A stretch of 64,000 nucleotides of DNA, from NCBI GenBank assembly GCA_910822395.1, contig OU365335.1:806001-870000 (forward strand). Direction: 5' to 3'. Source of the stretch: Pseudoclavibacter triregionum. GTDB lineage: Bacteria > Actinomycetota > Actinomycetes > Actinomycetales > Microbacteriaceae. Made by a program: the position numbers and the translations under genes. The notes under the pieces are model-generated. The model was not told the origin of the DNA. It saw only the letters and a program-made list of their open reading frames with translations, and did no database searches. Shown here in pieces: positions 29,683 through 38,797 of the stretch; within the stretch, counting starts at the first letter, position 1; the number at the start of each line of letters is the position of its first letter.

Positions 29683-29860
29683 CTCTACCTCCGAGACGGT
29701 CGTGGTCTGCGGCAAGTCTGGCACGCGACGGCTGAGCGAACCTGAGTCCGCAGCGGCGGTCCGGAGGCCGGTCGCCGAGGTCCGCCGTCTGCGGATTCCC
29801 CGCGTCGCCGGCCGCGAGCTCGTCCGAATCCCGCCAGGGCCGCTGTGGAAGAATCGCGCC

Positions 29861-30400
29861 ATGTCCATCGCTACCGCACACGCGACGATCCACACGAACC
29901 ACGGCCCGATCCAGGTCGAGCTCTACGGCGACCACGCCCCGAAGACGGTGAAGAACTTCGTCGGCCTCGCGAACGGCTCGCAGGAGTGGGCCGACCCCGC
30001 CACGGGCGAGAAGATGTCGACGCCCCTCTACGACGGCGTCATCTTCCATCGCATCATCCCGGACTTCATGATCCAGGGCGGCGACCCGACCGGGACCGGC
30101 ATGGGCGGCCCCGGCTACACCTTCGACGACGAGATCCACCCGGAGCTCACCTTCCAGCAGCCGTTCCTGCTCGCCATGGCCAACGCCGGCAAGCGCCTCG
30201 GCCGCGGCACGAACGGCTCGCAGTTCTTCATCACGACCACCGCGACGCCGTGGCTCCAGGGCAAGCACACGATCTTCGGCGCCGTCGTCGACGACGCCTC
30301 GAAGCAGGTCGTCAAGGAGATCGAGGGCGTCGAGACCGGCGTGAACGACAAGCCGGTCGCCGACGTCGTCATCGAGCGCATCGAGATCTCGGAGCAGTGA
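29861..30400 (+). CDS. Cyclophilin-type peptidyl-prolyl cis-trans isomerase
   Basis: A 179-residue cytoplasmic cyclophilin (no signal peptide). The catalytic cluster is visible: DGVIFHRIIPDFMIQGGDPTGTG (with the catalytic Arg and Phe/Gln), then LAMANAG and GSQFFIT. It matches the single-domain cyclophilin found near the origin in Actinomycetota. It is followed by the rhomboid gene with a 4-base overlap (GTGA), so the two are co-translated. Confidence 0.93.
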   Translation: MSIATAHATIHTNHGPIQVELYGDHAPKTVKNFVGLANGSQEWADPATGEKMSTPLYDGVIFHRIIPDFMIQGGDPTGTGMGGPGYTFDDEIHPELTFQQPFLLAMANAGKRLGRGTNGSQFFITTTATPWLQGKHTIFGAVVDDASKQVVKEIEGVETGVNDKPVADVVIERIEISEQ

Positions 30401-31362
30401 CCGCCTCGCCCGGCGCTCCCGGCGCCTCCGGCCCCCAGGGCCCGGACCGCGCCTGGAGCGCCGGGCCGGACGACCGCTGCTACCGCCACCCCGACCGGAT
30501 CAGCTTCGCCCTCTGCCAGCGCTGCGCCAGGACGATCTGCCCCGAGTGCCAGACGCAGGCCCCGGTCGGCGTCGTGTGCCCCGAGTGCCTCCGCGGCGCC
30601 GACGGCTCGAAGCCGGCACGGACGCTCGGCGGGGCGCCGCGGCTGCGGTCGGCCACCGGGCGCGGCGGCGCCGCGCTGCCCTTCGGCCTGCGGCTTACCG
30701 CGACGAACGTCATCCTCCTCGTCACGGTCGCCGTCTCGCTCGTCCAGCTCGCGATCTCGACGATCACCGGGCGGGATCCCATCGCCGGCGCCCTCGAGTA
30801 CGCCGCGCTCTACAGCCACCTCGGCGGCGGCCGCTTCGAGCCCTGGCGCGAGCTCACGTACGCGCTCGTGCACGGCTCGATCCTCCACCTCTTCTTCAAC
30901 GCCTTCACGCTGTGGATCTTCGGCCGGGCCGTCGAGGACGTCCTCGGCCCGCTCCGCTTCGCGCTCCTCTACGTCGCGGGCGCGCTCGGCGGCGCCGCGG
31001 CCGTCGCGCTCCTCGCGCCGAACACGGCGGTCATCGGCGCCTCGGGCGCGATCTTCGGCCTCATGGGCGCGTACCTCGTCGTCATGCGCAAGCGCCGGAT
31101 GGACCCCCGCTCGCTGCTCGTCCTCCTCGGCATCAACCTCGCGCTCGGCTTCACGGGCGGCATCTCCTGGCAGGCGCACGTGGGTGGCCTGCTCGTGGGC
31201 CTGATCGCCGGACGGCTGCTGCTCCGCGACGTGGACGCCATCCGCCCCGCCGGCGCAGGGCCCGCGCGCGCGGGGCTCATCGCGACGAGCGGGATCACCG
31301 TCGCGCTCGCGCTCGCGCCGCTGCTCGTGACGGTGTTCTACCGCGCGGGCACCGGGTTCTAG
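30397..31362 (+). CDS. Rhomboid family intramembrane serine protease with N-terminal zinc finger
   Basis: A 321-residue protein. The N-terminus has a Cys/His cluster of B-box type (CYRHPDRISFALCQRCARTICPECQ, then CPEC). About six or seven membrane helices follow. The rhomboid catalytic elements are present: HGSILHLFFNAFTLW in helix 2, the nucleophile Ser in GASGAIFG near residue 215, and the partner His in QAHVGG near 259. The substrate is unknown. GTG at 30397 overlaps the PPIase stop codon. This gene pair is a common neighbour of crgA in Actinomycetota. Confidence 0.9.
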   Translation: MTASPGAPGASGPQGPDRAWSAGPDDRCYRHPDRISFALCQRCARTICPECQTQAPVGVVCPECLRGADGSKPARTLGGAPRLRSATGRGGAALPFGLRLTATNVILLVTVAVSLVQLAISTITGRDPIAGALEYAALYSHLGGGRFEPWRELTYALVHGSILHLFFNAFTLWIFGRAVEDVLGPLRFALLYVAGALGGAAAVALLAPNTAVIGASGAIFGLMGAYLVVMRKRRMDPRSLLVLLGINLALGFTGGISWQAHVGGLLVGLIAGRLLLRDVDAIRPAGAGPARAGLIATSGITVALALAPLLVTVFYRAGTGF

Positions 31363-31386
31363 GCGCGAGCGACCGGGCTCGCAGAG

Positions 31387-31440
31387 TTATCCACAGGGTT
31401 CTCCACATTGGGGAGAATCACACGGTGGTAGTTCTGTGGA
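31387..31440. promoter_or_regulatory. DnaA-box cluster between rhomboid and crgA
   Basis: A perfect DnaA box, TTATCCACA at 31387-31395, is followed by TTCTCCACA at 31399-31407 and an opposed CTGTGGA at 31434-31440. The first two are in the same orientation, 12 bases apart. This 128-base gap between two convergent stop codons has no other obvious feature. Confidence 0.65.
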
Positions 31441-31490
31441 AGCCGGTGGAGAAGCGCCGAGGACGGCTCGGGAAGGGCTGATCCGCCCGG

Positions 31491-32141
31491 CTATTTCCAG
31501 TTCGTCGTCATGAGGAAGCCGATGAACGCGATGCCGAAGCCGACGGCGATGTTCCACGCGCCGAGCTCTTGGATCGGGAGGCGTCCCTGCGAGAGGTAGT
31601 AGACGATGATCCAGAGGAAGCCGAGGATGAGGAAGCCGAACATGAGCGGCTTGAACCACGGCGGGTTCGCGTCGGGGTCGCGCGCGACGCGCTGACGCTG
31701 CTGTGCCGCGCGGGCCGCGGCCGCGACGGCCGACTCCTCGGAGGAGCGGTGCTTCTTCGAGCCCGCCGGGGTCACGGTCTTCGCGGACGCCTTCGCGCCG
31801 CGGCCGGCCTTGGCGGAGGTCTTCGAGCCGGACTTGGCGCCGCCCTTCGCCGAGGTCGCGCCCTTGCCGGAGCGGGCGGGAGCAGCGGCGACGAGCGCGT
31901 CGTCATCCTCGTCGTCCTCGAGCTCGTCGTCGTCCAGCTCGTCGCCGAGGTCGTCCCCGTCGAGCTCCTCGTCCCCGAGCCCGTCCTCGTCCGCGAGCTC
32001 GTCGTCGCCCTCGAGCACCTCGTCCTCGCGGCCGTCGCCGTCGAGATCGGCGCCCGCGAGGGCGTCGTCCGAGGCCCCGGAGGCCGTCGACTCGAGGTCG
32101 AGCTCGTCGGAATCGGCGGCGGAGGAAGGCTCACGGGTCAT
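31491..32141 (-). CDS. crgA: Cell division protein CrgA with long charged N-terminal extension
   Basis: A 216-residue protein whose last 65 residues are a CrgA domain: PPWFKPLMFGFLILGFLW, a loop, and the second helix ending GFLMTTNWK. CrgA is a small two-helix protein that coordinates septum formation with FtsZ and FtsQ-type partners. Ordinary CrgA is about 80-95 residues. Here the first 85 residues are very acidic (runs of Asp/Glu) and the next 50 are Lys/Ala/Gly/Ser-rich and basic, a charge-segregated disordered region. A GTG at 31775 would give a normal-length protein. I prefer the ATG at 32141 because a -10 box lies 7 bases upstream. Confidence 0.82.
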   Translation of the reverse strand: MTREPSSAADSDELDLESTASGASDDALAGADLDGDGREDEVLEGDDELADEDGLGDEELDGDDLGDELDDDELEDDEDDDALVAAAPARSGKGATSAKGGAKSGSKTSAKAGRGAKASAKTVTPAGSKKHRSSEESAVAAAARAAQQRQRVARDPDANPPWFKPLMFGFLILGFLWIIVYYLSQGRLPIQELGAWNIAVGFGIAFIGFLMTTNWK

Positions 32142-32169
32142 GCGGACGAGTGTACCTACACTGGGACGC
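32142..32169. promoter_or_regulatory. Symmetrical divergent leaderless promoter between crgA and the sortase gene
   Basis: The 28-base gap reads 7 bases, AGTGTA, CC, TACACT, 7 bases. On each strand a TACACT box (a TANNNT -10 element) lies exactly 7 bases before an ATG. The two -10 boxes are back to back, 2 bases apart, so two polymerases could not bind at once. No good -35 is visible for either. Transcripts for both genes should begin at or next to their start codons. Confidence 0.6.
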
Positions 32170-33102
32170 ATGGCCCCTACTCCGCCGTCCTCCTCGGAGC
32201 GCGACTTCGATCGCCTCCTCGCCGGAGGCGACGCCCGGGACACGATGCGCCAGGCGACGTCCTCCGGCCCCGCCCCCTCCGGCCGCGCGACGCCCGACGC
32301 CCAGGCCCGGCCCCGCGCCGCCGCCTCGGGCGGACGCCGGCGGACGAAGGGATCGAAGGGAAGCGCAGGCTCGAGCGCCCCGAAGCGGCGCCCCCGCGTC
32401 ACCGTCGTCGGCGTGCTCGGCGAGACGCTCATGACCTTCGGCGTCATCATGCTGCTCTTCGTGGGCTGGAAGTACTGGCTCAACGACCTCATCGTCGGCC
32501 ACCAGCAGAATCAGGCCTCCTCGAGCCTCAGCTCGGAGCTCGCGGCGCAGCAGGGCGCGACGCAGGTCGACGCCGAGGGCGTCGTCATCGGGCAGGCGCC
32601 GGCGATCGACAACACCCGCTTCGCCATCCTCTACGTGCCCGCCTTCGGGCCCGAGTACATGCGCCCCATCGCCGAGGGCACCGGCTACTCCGAGGTGCTC
32701 GACGAGAACATCGGCCACTACACGGACACCGCCATGCCCGGCGAGGTCGGCAACTTCGCGATCGCCGGCCACCGCCTCGCCTACGGCGCCCCGATGCAGA
32801 AGATCCACGAGCTCAAGGTCGGCGACCCGATCATCGTCGAGACCTCGGCGGGCTGGTACACCTACATCTTCCGCTCGGGCGAGTACGTGCAGCCGACGCA
32901 GGTCGACGTGCTCGACGACGTGCCCCGGATGCCGGAGGCCGAGGGCGGCGACCGCATCATGACGCTCATGAGCTGCAACCCCTACTGGTCGACGGCCGAG
33001 CGCATCATCGCCTACGCGACCTTCGACTCGTTCACCCCGCGATCGGCGGGCGCGCCGGCGATCATCACGCCGACGCTCGAGCTCTACGGGGTGCAGAGCT
33101 GA
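32170..33102 (+). CDS. Class E sortase
   Basis: A 310-residue membrane-anchored transpeptidase that would attach proteins to peptidoglycan. The N-terminal 75 residues are a hydrophilic Pro/Ser/Arg-rich cytoplasmic stretch, then one membrane helix (VVGVLGETLMTFGVIMLLFVGWKYW). The catalytic domain has His in FAIAGHR near residue 200, Cys in TLMSCNP near 268 and an Arg shortly after (STAERIIAY). The class E form is typical of high-G+C Gram-positives and uses LAXTG-type signals by family. I saw no substrate protein in the window. Start at 32170 as above. Confidence 0.88.
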   Translation: MAPTPPSSSERDFDRLLAGGDARDTMRQATSSGPAPSGRATPDAQARPRAAASGGRRRTKGSKGSAGSSAPKRRPRVTVVGVLGETLMTFGVIMLLFVGWKYWLNDLIVGHQQNQASSSLSSELAAQQGATQVDAEGVVIGQAPAIDNTRFAILYVPAFGPEYMRPIAEGTGYSEVLDENIGHYTDTAMPGEVGNFAIAGHRLAYGAPMQKIHELKVGDPIIVETSAGWYTYIFRSGEYVQPTQVDVLDDVPRMPEAEGGDRIMTLMSCNPYWSTAERIIAYATFDSFTPRSAGAPAIITPTLELYGVQS

Positions 33103-33145
33103 TGCGCGCGACGCCCACCACGATCCGCGAGACGGGAGCCTAGGC

Positions 33146-33337
33146 ATGTACGGCGCCATCTGGCGGGCCCTCCCCGGCCCGGCCTTCATCAAGCTCCTCT
33201 TCGCGCTCATCTTCATCGCGGCGATCGCGATCTCGCTCGTCGCCTGGGTCTTCCCCTGGATCGACGCGATGCTCATGCCGCAGGACGTCACGCTCGGCGA
33301 GGCCGCCGTCGCGTGGGCGTCCGCCGTCTCGGACTGA
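33146..33337 (+). CDS. Small single-helix membrane protein
   Basis: A 63-residue protein with one hydrophobic segment (FIKLLFALIFIAAIAISLVAWVFPWI) and a short acidic C-terminus. It follows the sortase gene by 43 bases, with GGGAG about 8 bases before the ATG. Small membrane proteins are often found here in Actinomycetota. Function unknown. Confidence 0.75.
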   Translation: MYGAIWRALPGPAFIKLLFALIFIAAIAISLVAWVFPWIDAMLMPQDVTLGEAAVAWASAVSD

Positions 33338-33359
33338 CCGGCCGACCGCGAGCCGAGAC

Positions 33360-33393
33360 GACGAAGGGGCCCCTCGAACAGGGCCCCCTCGTC
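33360..33393. terminator. Terminator between the small membrane gene and pknB
   Basis: GACGAAGGGGCCC (33360-33372) pairs with GGGCCCCCTCGTC (33381-33393), with one mismatch-type bulge, around an 8-base loop. Convergent position suggests bidirectional use. Confidence 0.7.
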
Positions 33394-33408
33394 ATGCGCG
33401 GCGTCCGG

Positions 33409-35262
33409 CTACGGGTTCGGCGAGTTCCCGTTCCCGTTGCCGTTGTTGCCGCCGCCGTTGCCGTTCCCGTTCCCGTTGCCGTTGCCGTTGTTCCCGGCCC
33501 CGGTCGTGGCGGTGCCCGTCGGCTGCGGCGCGATCGTCCCGACGTTCGTCTGCTGGGGCGCGCCCGTGCAGTAGGTGATCGAGACCGAGGTGCGCTGGTC
33601 GACGCTGCCCGGGGCGACCGACTGCTTCGTGACGGGCTGGCCGTCCTGGGCGAGGCAGGTCTTGTCCTCGACGGCGACGGTGATGAGACCGAGCTCCTGC
33701 AGCTTCGCCTGCGCCTCGGCGCGGGGGAGCCCCGTGAGATCGGTGAGCGTCACCTTGCCCGTCGAGATGACGAGGTCGACCTTCGAGCCGGGCGCGACCT
33801 GGCCGCCCGACTTCGGATCGGTCGAGATGACCGTGCCGGCGGCCGCCGTGGGGGAGTCCTGCTTCGTCACGGCGCCGAGCGTGAGCCCGTTCGCGGCGAG
33901 GGTCTCCTCGGCCTTCGCCTGCGTCATGCCTGCGAGGTTCGGCATCAGGACCGACCGCGGGCCGGTCGAGACGTTCACGGTGACCACCTGGCCCCTCGGC
34001 ACGTTGAGGCCCGCGCCCGGCTTCGTGTCGATGACGTGATCCGCCTCGACCGTCTCGCTCGTCGTGGTCTCCTTCTGCGGCACGAGCCCGGCGTCGGTGA
34101 GCTTCGCGCTCGCGTCCTCCCAGGTCATCCCCGTGACGTCGGGCACCTGGATGCCGGCCTCCGCGATCTGGTCGTGCCGCGGCAGCGTGAGCACCCAGAT
34201 GCCGATCGCGGCGATGATCGCGAGGATGACGACGCCCGCGCCCCAGATCCACATGGCCGGGGGACGGCGCTGCACCTGCGGCGCGCGGTCGTCGTTCTCG
34301 GAGAGCGAGGTGAGCGCGGCCTCCGTCGCGGCGACCGAGGTGGGGGCGGCGCCGAAGAGGGCCGTCTCCTCCTGGTCCTGCGGGAGGTGCTCCGCGAAGG
34401 CGGGCATGATGCCCTGCGCGGCCTGGTCGAGGTCGCGGCGGAACTCGGAGGCCGTCTGGAAGCGGTCGTCGCGGTTCTTCGCGAGGGCCTTGAGCACGAC
34501 GGCGTCCATCGCGGGCGAGACGCTCGGGTCGATCTCGCTCGGGCGCACGGGCGCCTCGGTGACGTGCTGGTACGCGACGGCGACGGCCGAGTCGCCCTGG
34601 AACGGCACGCGGCCCGTGAGCATCTCGTAGAGCATGACGCCCGCCGAGTAGAGGTCGCTTCGGCCGTCGACGGTCTCGCCGCGGGCCTGCTCGGGGGAGA
34701 AGTAGGAGGCGGTGCCGAGGATGGCCGTCGTCTGCGCGATCGTGCCGGCCGTGTCGGAGATCGCGCGGGCGATGCCGAAGTCCATGACCTTGATCTCGTC
34801 GTCCGGCGTCACCATGACGTTGCCGGGCTTGATGTCGCGGTGGACGACGCCCGCGCGGTGCGAGTACTCGAGGGCCGTGAGGACGCCGCTCATGTACCTG
34901 CGGATGTGCGGGAGGTCGAGGGGCCCCTCCGCCATGAGGTCGCGGAGCTGGTGGCCCGGGACGTACTCCATGACGATGTAGGGGACGATGATCTCGTGGC
35001 CGTCGGGGCGGAGGAAGGTGTCCTCGCCGGCGTCGAAGACGCGGACGATCGTCGGGTGCGTCATGCGGGCCGCGGCCTGCGCCTCGGCGCGGAAGCGCTG
35101 GCGGAAGGCGGGCTCGCCCGCGAGCTGCGTCGAGAGGAGCTTCACGGCGACCTGGCGGCCGAGGCGCGAGTCCGTGCCGAGGTAGACCTCGGCCATGCCG
35201 CCCCGTCCGAGCCGGCGCCCGATCTCGTAGCGGTCGGCGAGGGTGCGCTCCCCAGCGGTCAC
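33409..35262 (-). CDS. pknB: Ser/Thr protein kinase PknB with PASTA domains
   Basis: A 617-residue receptor kinase. The kinase domain (about 10-275) has the glycine loop GRRLGRGGMAEVY, Lys41 in VAVKLL, the catalytic loop HRDIKPGN and the DFG motif MDFG. One membrane helix is near 340-360 (MWIWGAGVVILAIIAAIGIWV). Outside the cell lie three to four PASTA repeats that bind peptidoglycan fragments. The protein ends in a low-complexity Asn-Gly tail of about 30 residues. GTG at 35262 follows GGAAGGA. By family it controls cell-wall synthesis and division through the FHA proteins and PBPs downstream. Confidence 0.94.
   Translation of the reverse strand: MTAGERTLADRYEIGRRLGRGGMAEVYLGTDSRLGRQVAVKLLSTQLAGEPAFRQRFRAEAQAAARMTHPTIVRVFDAGEDTFLRPDGHEIIVPYIVMEYVPGHQLRDLMAEGPLDLPHIRRYMSGVLTALEYSHRAGVVHRDIKPGNVMVTPDDEIKVMDFGIARAISDTAGTIAQTTAILGTASYFSPEQARGETVDGRSDLYSAGVMLYEMLTGRVPFQGDSAVAVAYQHVTEAPVRPSEIDPSVSPAMDAVVLKALAKNRDDRFQTASEFRRDLDQAAQGIMPAFAEHLPQDQEETALFGAAPTSVAATEAALTSLSENDDRAPQVQRRPPAMWIWGAGVVILAIIAAIGIWVLTLPRHDQIAEAGIQVPDVTGMTWEDASAKLTDAGLVPQKETTTSETVEADHVIDTKPGAGLNVPRGQVVTVNVSTGPRSVLMPNLAGMTQAKAEETLAANGLTLGAVTKQDSPTAAAGTVISTDPKSGGQVAPGSKVDLVISTGKVTLTDLTGLPRAEAQAKLQELGLITVAVEDKTCLAQDGQPVTKQSVAPGSVDQRTSVSITYCTGAPQQTNVGTIAPQPTGTATTGAGNNGNGNGNGNGNGGGNNGNGNGNSPNP
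33424..33495 (-). repeat. Short tandem repeat encoding the PknB Asn-Gly tail
   Basis: Repeated 6-base words (GTTCCC/GTTGCC on the plus strand) over 72 bases encode the alternating Asn-Gly segment of PknB. Such arrays can vary in copy number by slippage, changing the tail length in steps of two residues. Confidence 0.8.
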
Positions 35263-35412
35263 GGCGCGGTCCTTCCGGTCGTTCGATCGGGATCCCCGCG
35301 GCGGGGCCGCGAGGCATTCGCCTAGCGTACCCGGCGACGGTTCCCCGCTCCGGTCGGGGAGGGGACCTGCGCGGGATGATCCGACTCGAGGGCTACGGGC
35401 GCCCCCGCTCGG

Positions 35413-37272
35413 CTACGGGCTCGGCGAGGTCGTGGTCGTCGAGTTCCCGCCGTTGCCTCCGTTGCCGCCGTTGCTCGCGGGCACCGAGAAGTTCACCGAG
35501 CCGGAGCTCGCGGTCTGCGTTCCGCAGTGCACCGTGTAGCTCGCCGAGATCGTCGAGCCCGGCTTCGCGCCGGTGAGGCCGACGGTCGTCGCCTTGATGC
35601 CCTGCGTCTGGCCGCCCTGGACGCTCGCGCCCGAGACGGTGACGTCGTAGCTCGCCGTGGCGCCGGCGGGGCACTGGTACTCGGGCCAGCTCATCGTCGT
35701 CGCCGTGAGGGTCGCGTCGCCGGGGGCGTCGAGGGCCGCGAGCTCGTCGTAGACCTTGAGCTCGATCGTCGCGCCCGGCTCGAGGTTGCCGGTCGGGCTC
35801 ACCTCGTAGACCTTGCCGACCTGGTCGGGGGTCTGCGCGGCCTGGCCGGTCAGCGGCTCCGGCTGCAGTCCGAGCGCGATCGCCTTCGCCGCGGCCTCGT
35901 CGTAGCTCAGCCCGACGAAGTCGCCCTCCTTCACGGAGATCATCGTCGCCGTCGGCTTCGCGGTCGTCGTCTGCTGCGCCTGCGCGGTCTGCGTCGCCGT
36001 CGCGGTCGGGGTGGCGGTCGTCGTCGCGTCGGGGCCCTGCTTGTCGCTGAGCAGCGCGAAGCCGAGGAAGGCGAGCGCGATGGCGAAGAGGACGATCGCG
36101 GCGATGAGGATCCAGCGCCAGGCGGGCGTCTTCTGCGGCTCCGGCTGCGCGGTCGCGAGCGCCTCGCCGCGGCGCACGGCCGCGCGCGAGTCGGCGTCGC
36201 CCGCGAGGAGCGAGTCGATGCCGTCACGCGACTGAACGAGCGTGGGCTCCTCGGCGTTCGCGCGGGACGCGCCGAGACCCGCGGCCGCACCGGCGCCTGC
36301 CGTGGCCCCCACCGCGCCCGCGCCGAGCACCGTCGTCGGCTCGCCCTCGCCGGCCGCCGAGCTCATGAGCTGCGTGCGGTCGTACTGGAGCGTCGTGTTC
36401 GCGCGCGCCGTGTCGCCGAGGATCGCGGGCACGATCTGCGCCGCGCGGTCGACGTCGCCCTCGCGGAGGGACTTCGCGGCGCGGCCGAAGGCGTCCGCCG
36501 ACTCGGGGCGGTCGGCCGGCTTCTTCGCGAGGGCGGAGAGCACGAGGTTGCGGATCGGCTCCGGCACGGTCACCGGCAGCGCGGGCGGGGCGTCGTTGAT
36601 GTGCGCCATCGCGATCGCGACCTGCGACTCGCCCGTGAAGGGGCGGCGTCCGGCCAGGCACTCGTACGCGACGATGCCGAGCGAGTAGACGTCCGTCGCC
36701 GGCGTCGCCGCGTGGCCCGAGGCCTGCTCGGGGGAGAGGTACTGCACCGTGCCCATGACCTGGCCGGTCGCGGTGAGCGGAACCTGGTCGGCGATGCGGG
36801 CGATGCCGAAGTCGGTGATCTTCACGCGGCCGTCGGGCGTGAGGAGCAGGTTGCCCGGCTTGATGTCGCGGTGCACGAGGCCCGCGCGGTGGGCGGCGTG
36901 GAGCGCGGAGGCGGTCTGCGACACGATGTCCATGACCTGCTCGGCCGGCAGCACGCGCTCGCGCTCGAGCACGGTCGAGAGCGCCTCGCCGGGCACGAGC
37001 TCCATGACGAGGTAGGCGGAGCCGTTCTCCTCGCCGTAGTCGTAGACGTTCGCGATGCCCTCGTGGTTCACGAGCGCGGCGTGCCGGGCCTCGGCGCGGA
37101 AGCGCTCGAGGAAGCCCGGGTCGCCCATGTACTCGTCCTTGAGGATCTTGATGGCGACGGTGCGTCCGATGACGAGGTCGGTAGCCTGCCAGACCTCGCC
37201 CATGCCGCCGATGGCGATCCGGGAGCTGAGCTTGTACCGATCGCCGAACGACACCCCGGGGGCTGGTCTCAT
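35413..37272 (-). CDS. pknA: Ser/Thr protein kinase PknA-like, membrane-anchored
   Basis: A 619-residue kinase paired with PknB. The kinase domain (about 8-270) has Lys42 in [14 protein letters not shown] and ITDFG. The glycine loop reads [11 protein letters not shown], with Ala at its first glycine. A disordered region follows, then a membrane helix near 358-380 ([21 protein letters not shown]). Outside are one PASTA-like region ([22 protein letters not shown]) and a second beta-rich domain. The tail is Asn-Gly-rich then Thr/Ser-rich. ATG overlaps the pbpA stop (ATGA). Standard PknA lacks such an extracellular domain, so it may be the PknA-position paralogue with a sensor part. Confidence 0.9.
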   Translation of the reverse strand: MRPAPGVSFGDRYKLSSRIAIGGMGEVWQATDLVIGRTVAIKILKDEYMGDPGFLERFRAEARHAALVNHEGIANVYDYGEENGSAYLVMELVPGEALSTVLERERVLPAEQVMDIVSQTASALHAAHRAGLVHRDIKPGNLLLTPDGRVKITDFGIARIADQVPLTATGQVMGTVQYLSPEQASGHAATPATDVYSLGIVAYECLAGRRPFTGESQVAIAMAHINDAPPALPVTVPEPIRNLVLSALAKKPADRPESADAFGRAAKSLREGDVDRAAQIVPAILGDTARANTTLQYDRTQLMSSAAGEGEPTTVLGAGAVGATAGAGAAAGLGASRANAEEPTLVQSRDGIDSLLAGDADSRAAVRRGEALATAQPEPQKTPAWRWILIAAIVLFAIALAFLGFALLSDKQGPDATTTATPTATATQTAQAQQTTTAKPTATMISVKEGDFVGLSYDEAAAKAIALGLQPEPLTGQAAQTPDQVGKVYEVSPTGNLEPGATIELKVYDELAALDAPGDATLTATTMSWPEYQCPAGATASYDVTVSGASVQGGQTQGIKATTVGLTGAKPGSTISASYTVHCGTQTASSGSVNFSVPASNGGNGGNGGNSTTTTSPSP

Positions 37273-38729
37273 TGGTCTAGCACCGCCTTCATCACATCGT
37301 GCCCGATAGTCGCCGCGAGGCCGTTGCCCGTGCCGGACTGGCCCATGCCGCCGCCGTCCTCGAGGACGACCGCGACCGCGATGTCGTGGGATCCGGAGGC
37401 CGCGAACCCCGTGAACCACAGGGAGTACGCCTCGCCCTGGCCGTTCTCGGCCGTGCCCGTCTTGCCCGCGACGTCGATCCCGTCGATTCTGGCGTTCGAG
37501 GCGACGCCCTTCGACACGGAGTCGATCATCATCGAGCGCAGCGCGTCGGCCGTCGAGGCGCTCATGACGGTGCCGAACTCGCTCGTCTTCGGGCCCTGCA
37601 GCTGGGTGAGGTCCGGCGAGAGCACCTGCTCGACGAGCTCGGGGTTCATGAGCCTGCCGCCGTTCGCGATCGCGGCCGAGACGAGCGCCATCTGCATGGG
37701 GGTCGCGCGGACGTCGAACTGGCCGAAGCCCGTGAGGCCGACCTGCGCCGGGTCGAGCGCGCCAGCGGGGTAGGTCGACGCCTGCACGGCGAGGGGGATC
37801 TCGAAGTCGTGGTCGAAGCCGAACTTCTCGGCCTGCGCGCGGAGCCTGTCGGCGCCGAGCTGGATGGCGAGGTCGGCGAAGGGGATGTTGCAGGACTGCT
37901 CGATCGCGATCCGCAGCGTCGTCGTCTCGCCGGAGCCGCACGGGGAGCCGTGGCTCGGGTTGTTCACGATCGAGGTCGAGCCGGGGAGCGTGTACGTGGC
38001 CGGGTTCGGCAGCGGCGAGTCGGCGGTCGCGAGGCCGTTCTCGAGCGCGGCGGCCGCGACGACGAGCTTGAACACCGAGCCCGGCGGGTTGAGGTCGCCG
38101 CCGATGGCGCGGTTGTAGAGCGGGTTGTCCGGGTCGGTGAGGAGCTGGTTGTACGTGGCCAGCATCTGGTCCGAGTCGTGGACGACGAGCGAGTTCGGGT
38201 CGAAGGTCGGCTTCGAGACCATGGCGAGGATGGCGCCCGTCTTCGGGTCGATCGCGACGACCGCGCCCTTCATGTCGCCGAGCGCGTCCCAGGCGGCCTG
38301 CTGCGCGATGGGGTCGATCGTCACCTCGACGGCGGCGCCCGCCGGCTTCGAGCCGGTGAAGAGGCCGGTGAGGCCCTGGAAGAACTGCGCGTCCGACTGG
38401 CCGGAGAGCTCGGCGCCCATGGCCTCCTCGAGGCCGGTCGAGCCCTGCGTGTGCGTGTAGTAGCCGGTCACGGCCGAGTAGAGCTCGCCCTGCGTGTAGA
38501 CGCGCTCGTACTTGTACTCGGTGTCGACCGGCGTCGACTGCGCGATCGGGGTGCCGTTCACGAGGATCGGCCCGCGCTCGACGTCGTAGCTCGCGAGGAG
38601 CGTGCGGGTGTTGTACGGGTTGCGCTTGAGCTCGTCGAACTGGAAGACCTGGATGATCGTCGCGGCGACGAAGAGGCTCAGGAACATGGCGATGACGCCG
38701 ACCGAGACGCGGCGGATGGGGGTGTTCAT
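37269..38729 (-). CDS. pbpA: Penicillin-binding protein, transpeptidase (PbpA)
   Basis: A 486-residue class B-type PBP anchored by one N-terminal helix ([22 protein letters not shown]), which crosslinks peptidoglycan during growth. The transpeptidase motifs are all present: SxxK as GSVFK, SxN as SCN in IEQSCNIPF, and KTG in [11 protein letters not shown]. Its place in the rodA-pbpA-pknA-pknB series matches PbpA of Mycobacterium. ATG follows GGAGG at about 9 bases and overlaps the end of the preceding small frame by 4 bases. ATGA overlap with pknA downstream. Confidence 0.94.
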   Translation of the reverse strand: MNTPIRRVSVGVIAMFLSLFVAATIIQVFQFDELKRNPYNTRTLLASYDVERGPILVNGTPIAQSTPVDTEYKYERVYTQGELYSAVTGYYTHTQGSTGLEEAMGAELSGQSDAQFFQGLTGLFTGSKPAGAAVEVTIDPIAQQAAWDALGDMKGAVVAIDPKTGAILAMVSKPTFDPNSLVVHDSDQMLATYNQLLTDPDNPLYNRAIGGDLNPPGSVFKLVVAAAALENGLATADSPLPNPATYTLPGSTSIVNNPSHGSPCGSGETTTLRIAIEQSCNIPFADLAIQLGADRLRAQAEKFGFDHDFEIPLAVQASTYPAGALDPAQVGLTGFGQFDVRATPMQMALVSAAIANGGRLMNPELVEQVLSPDLTQLQGPKTSEFGTVMSASTADALRSMMIDSVSKGVASNARIDGIDVAGKTGTAENGQGEAYSLWFTGFAASGSHDIAVAVVLEDGGGMGQSGTGNGLAATIGHDVMKAVLDQ

Positions 38730-38797
38730 CGGCAGCGCACCTCCAGGCGCACCAGGACGGAGGCGCGGCGGAATCCGGAACGAGCGCGGGTGTTCAT
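38726..38797 (-). CDS. 23-codon small frame bridging rodA and pbpA
   Basis: An ATG at 38797 overlaps the rodA stop codon (TGATG) and the frame stops by TGA overlapping the pbpA ATG (ATGA). It encodes 23 basic residues beginning [11 protein letters not shown], much like the MNTPIRR opening of pbpA. It may be a coupling leader that delivers ribosomes to pbpA, a remnant of a duplicated start, or chance. The sequence has no known relative that I recognise. Confidence 0.35.
   Translation of the reverse strand: MNTRARSGFRRASVLVRLEVRCR

Noticed and set aside
33102-33143. 13-codon frame MRATPTTIRETGA between the sortase and small membrane genes
   Set aside because: It overlaps the sortase stop codon, but it is very short and unsupported; it is not reported as a gene.
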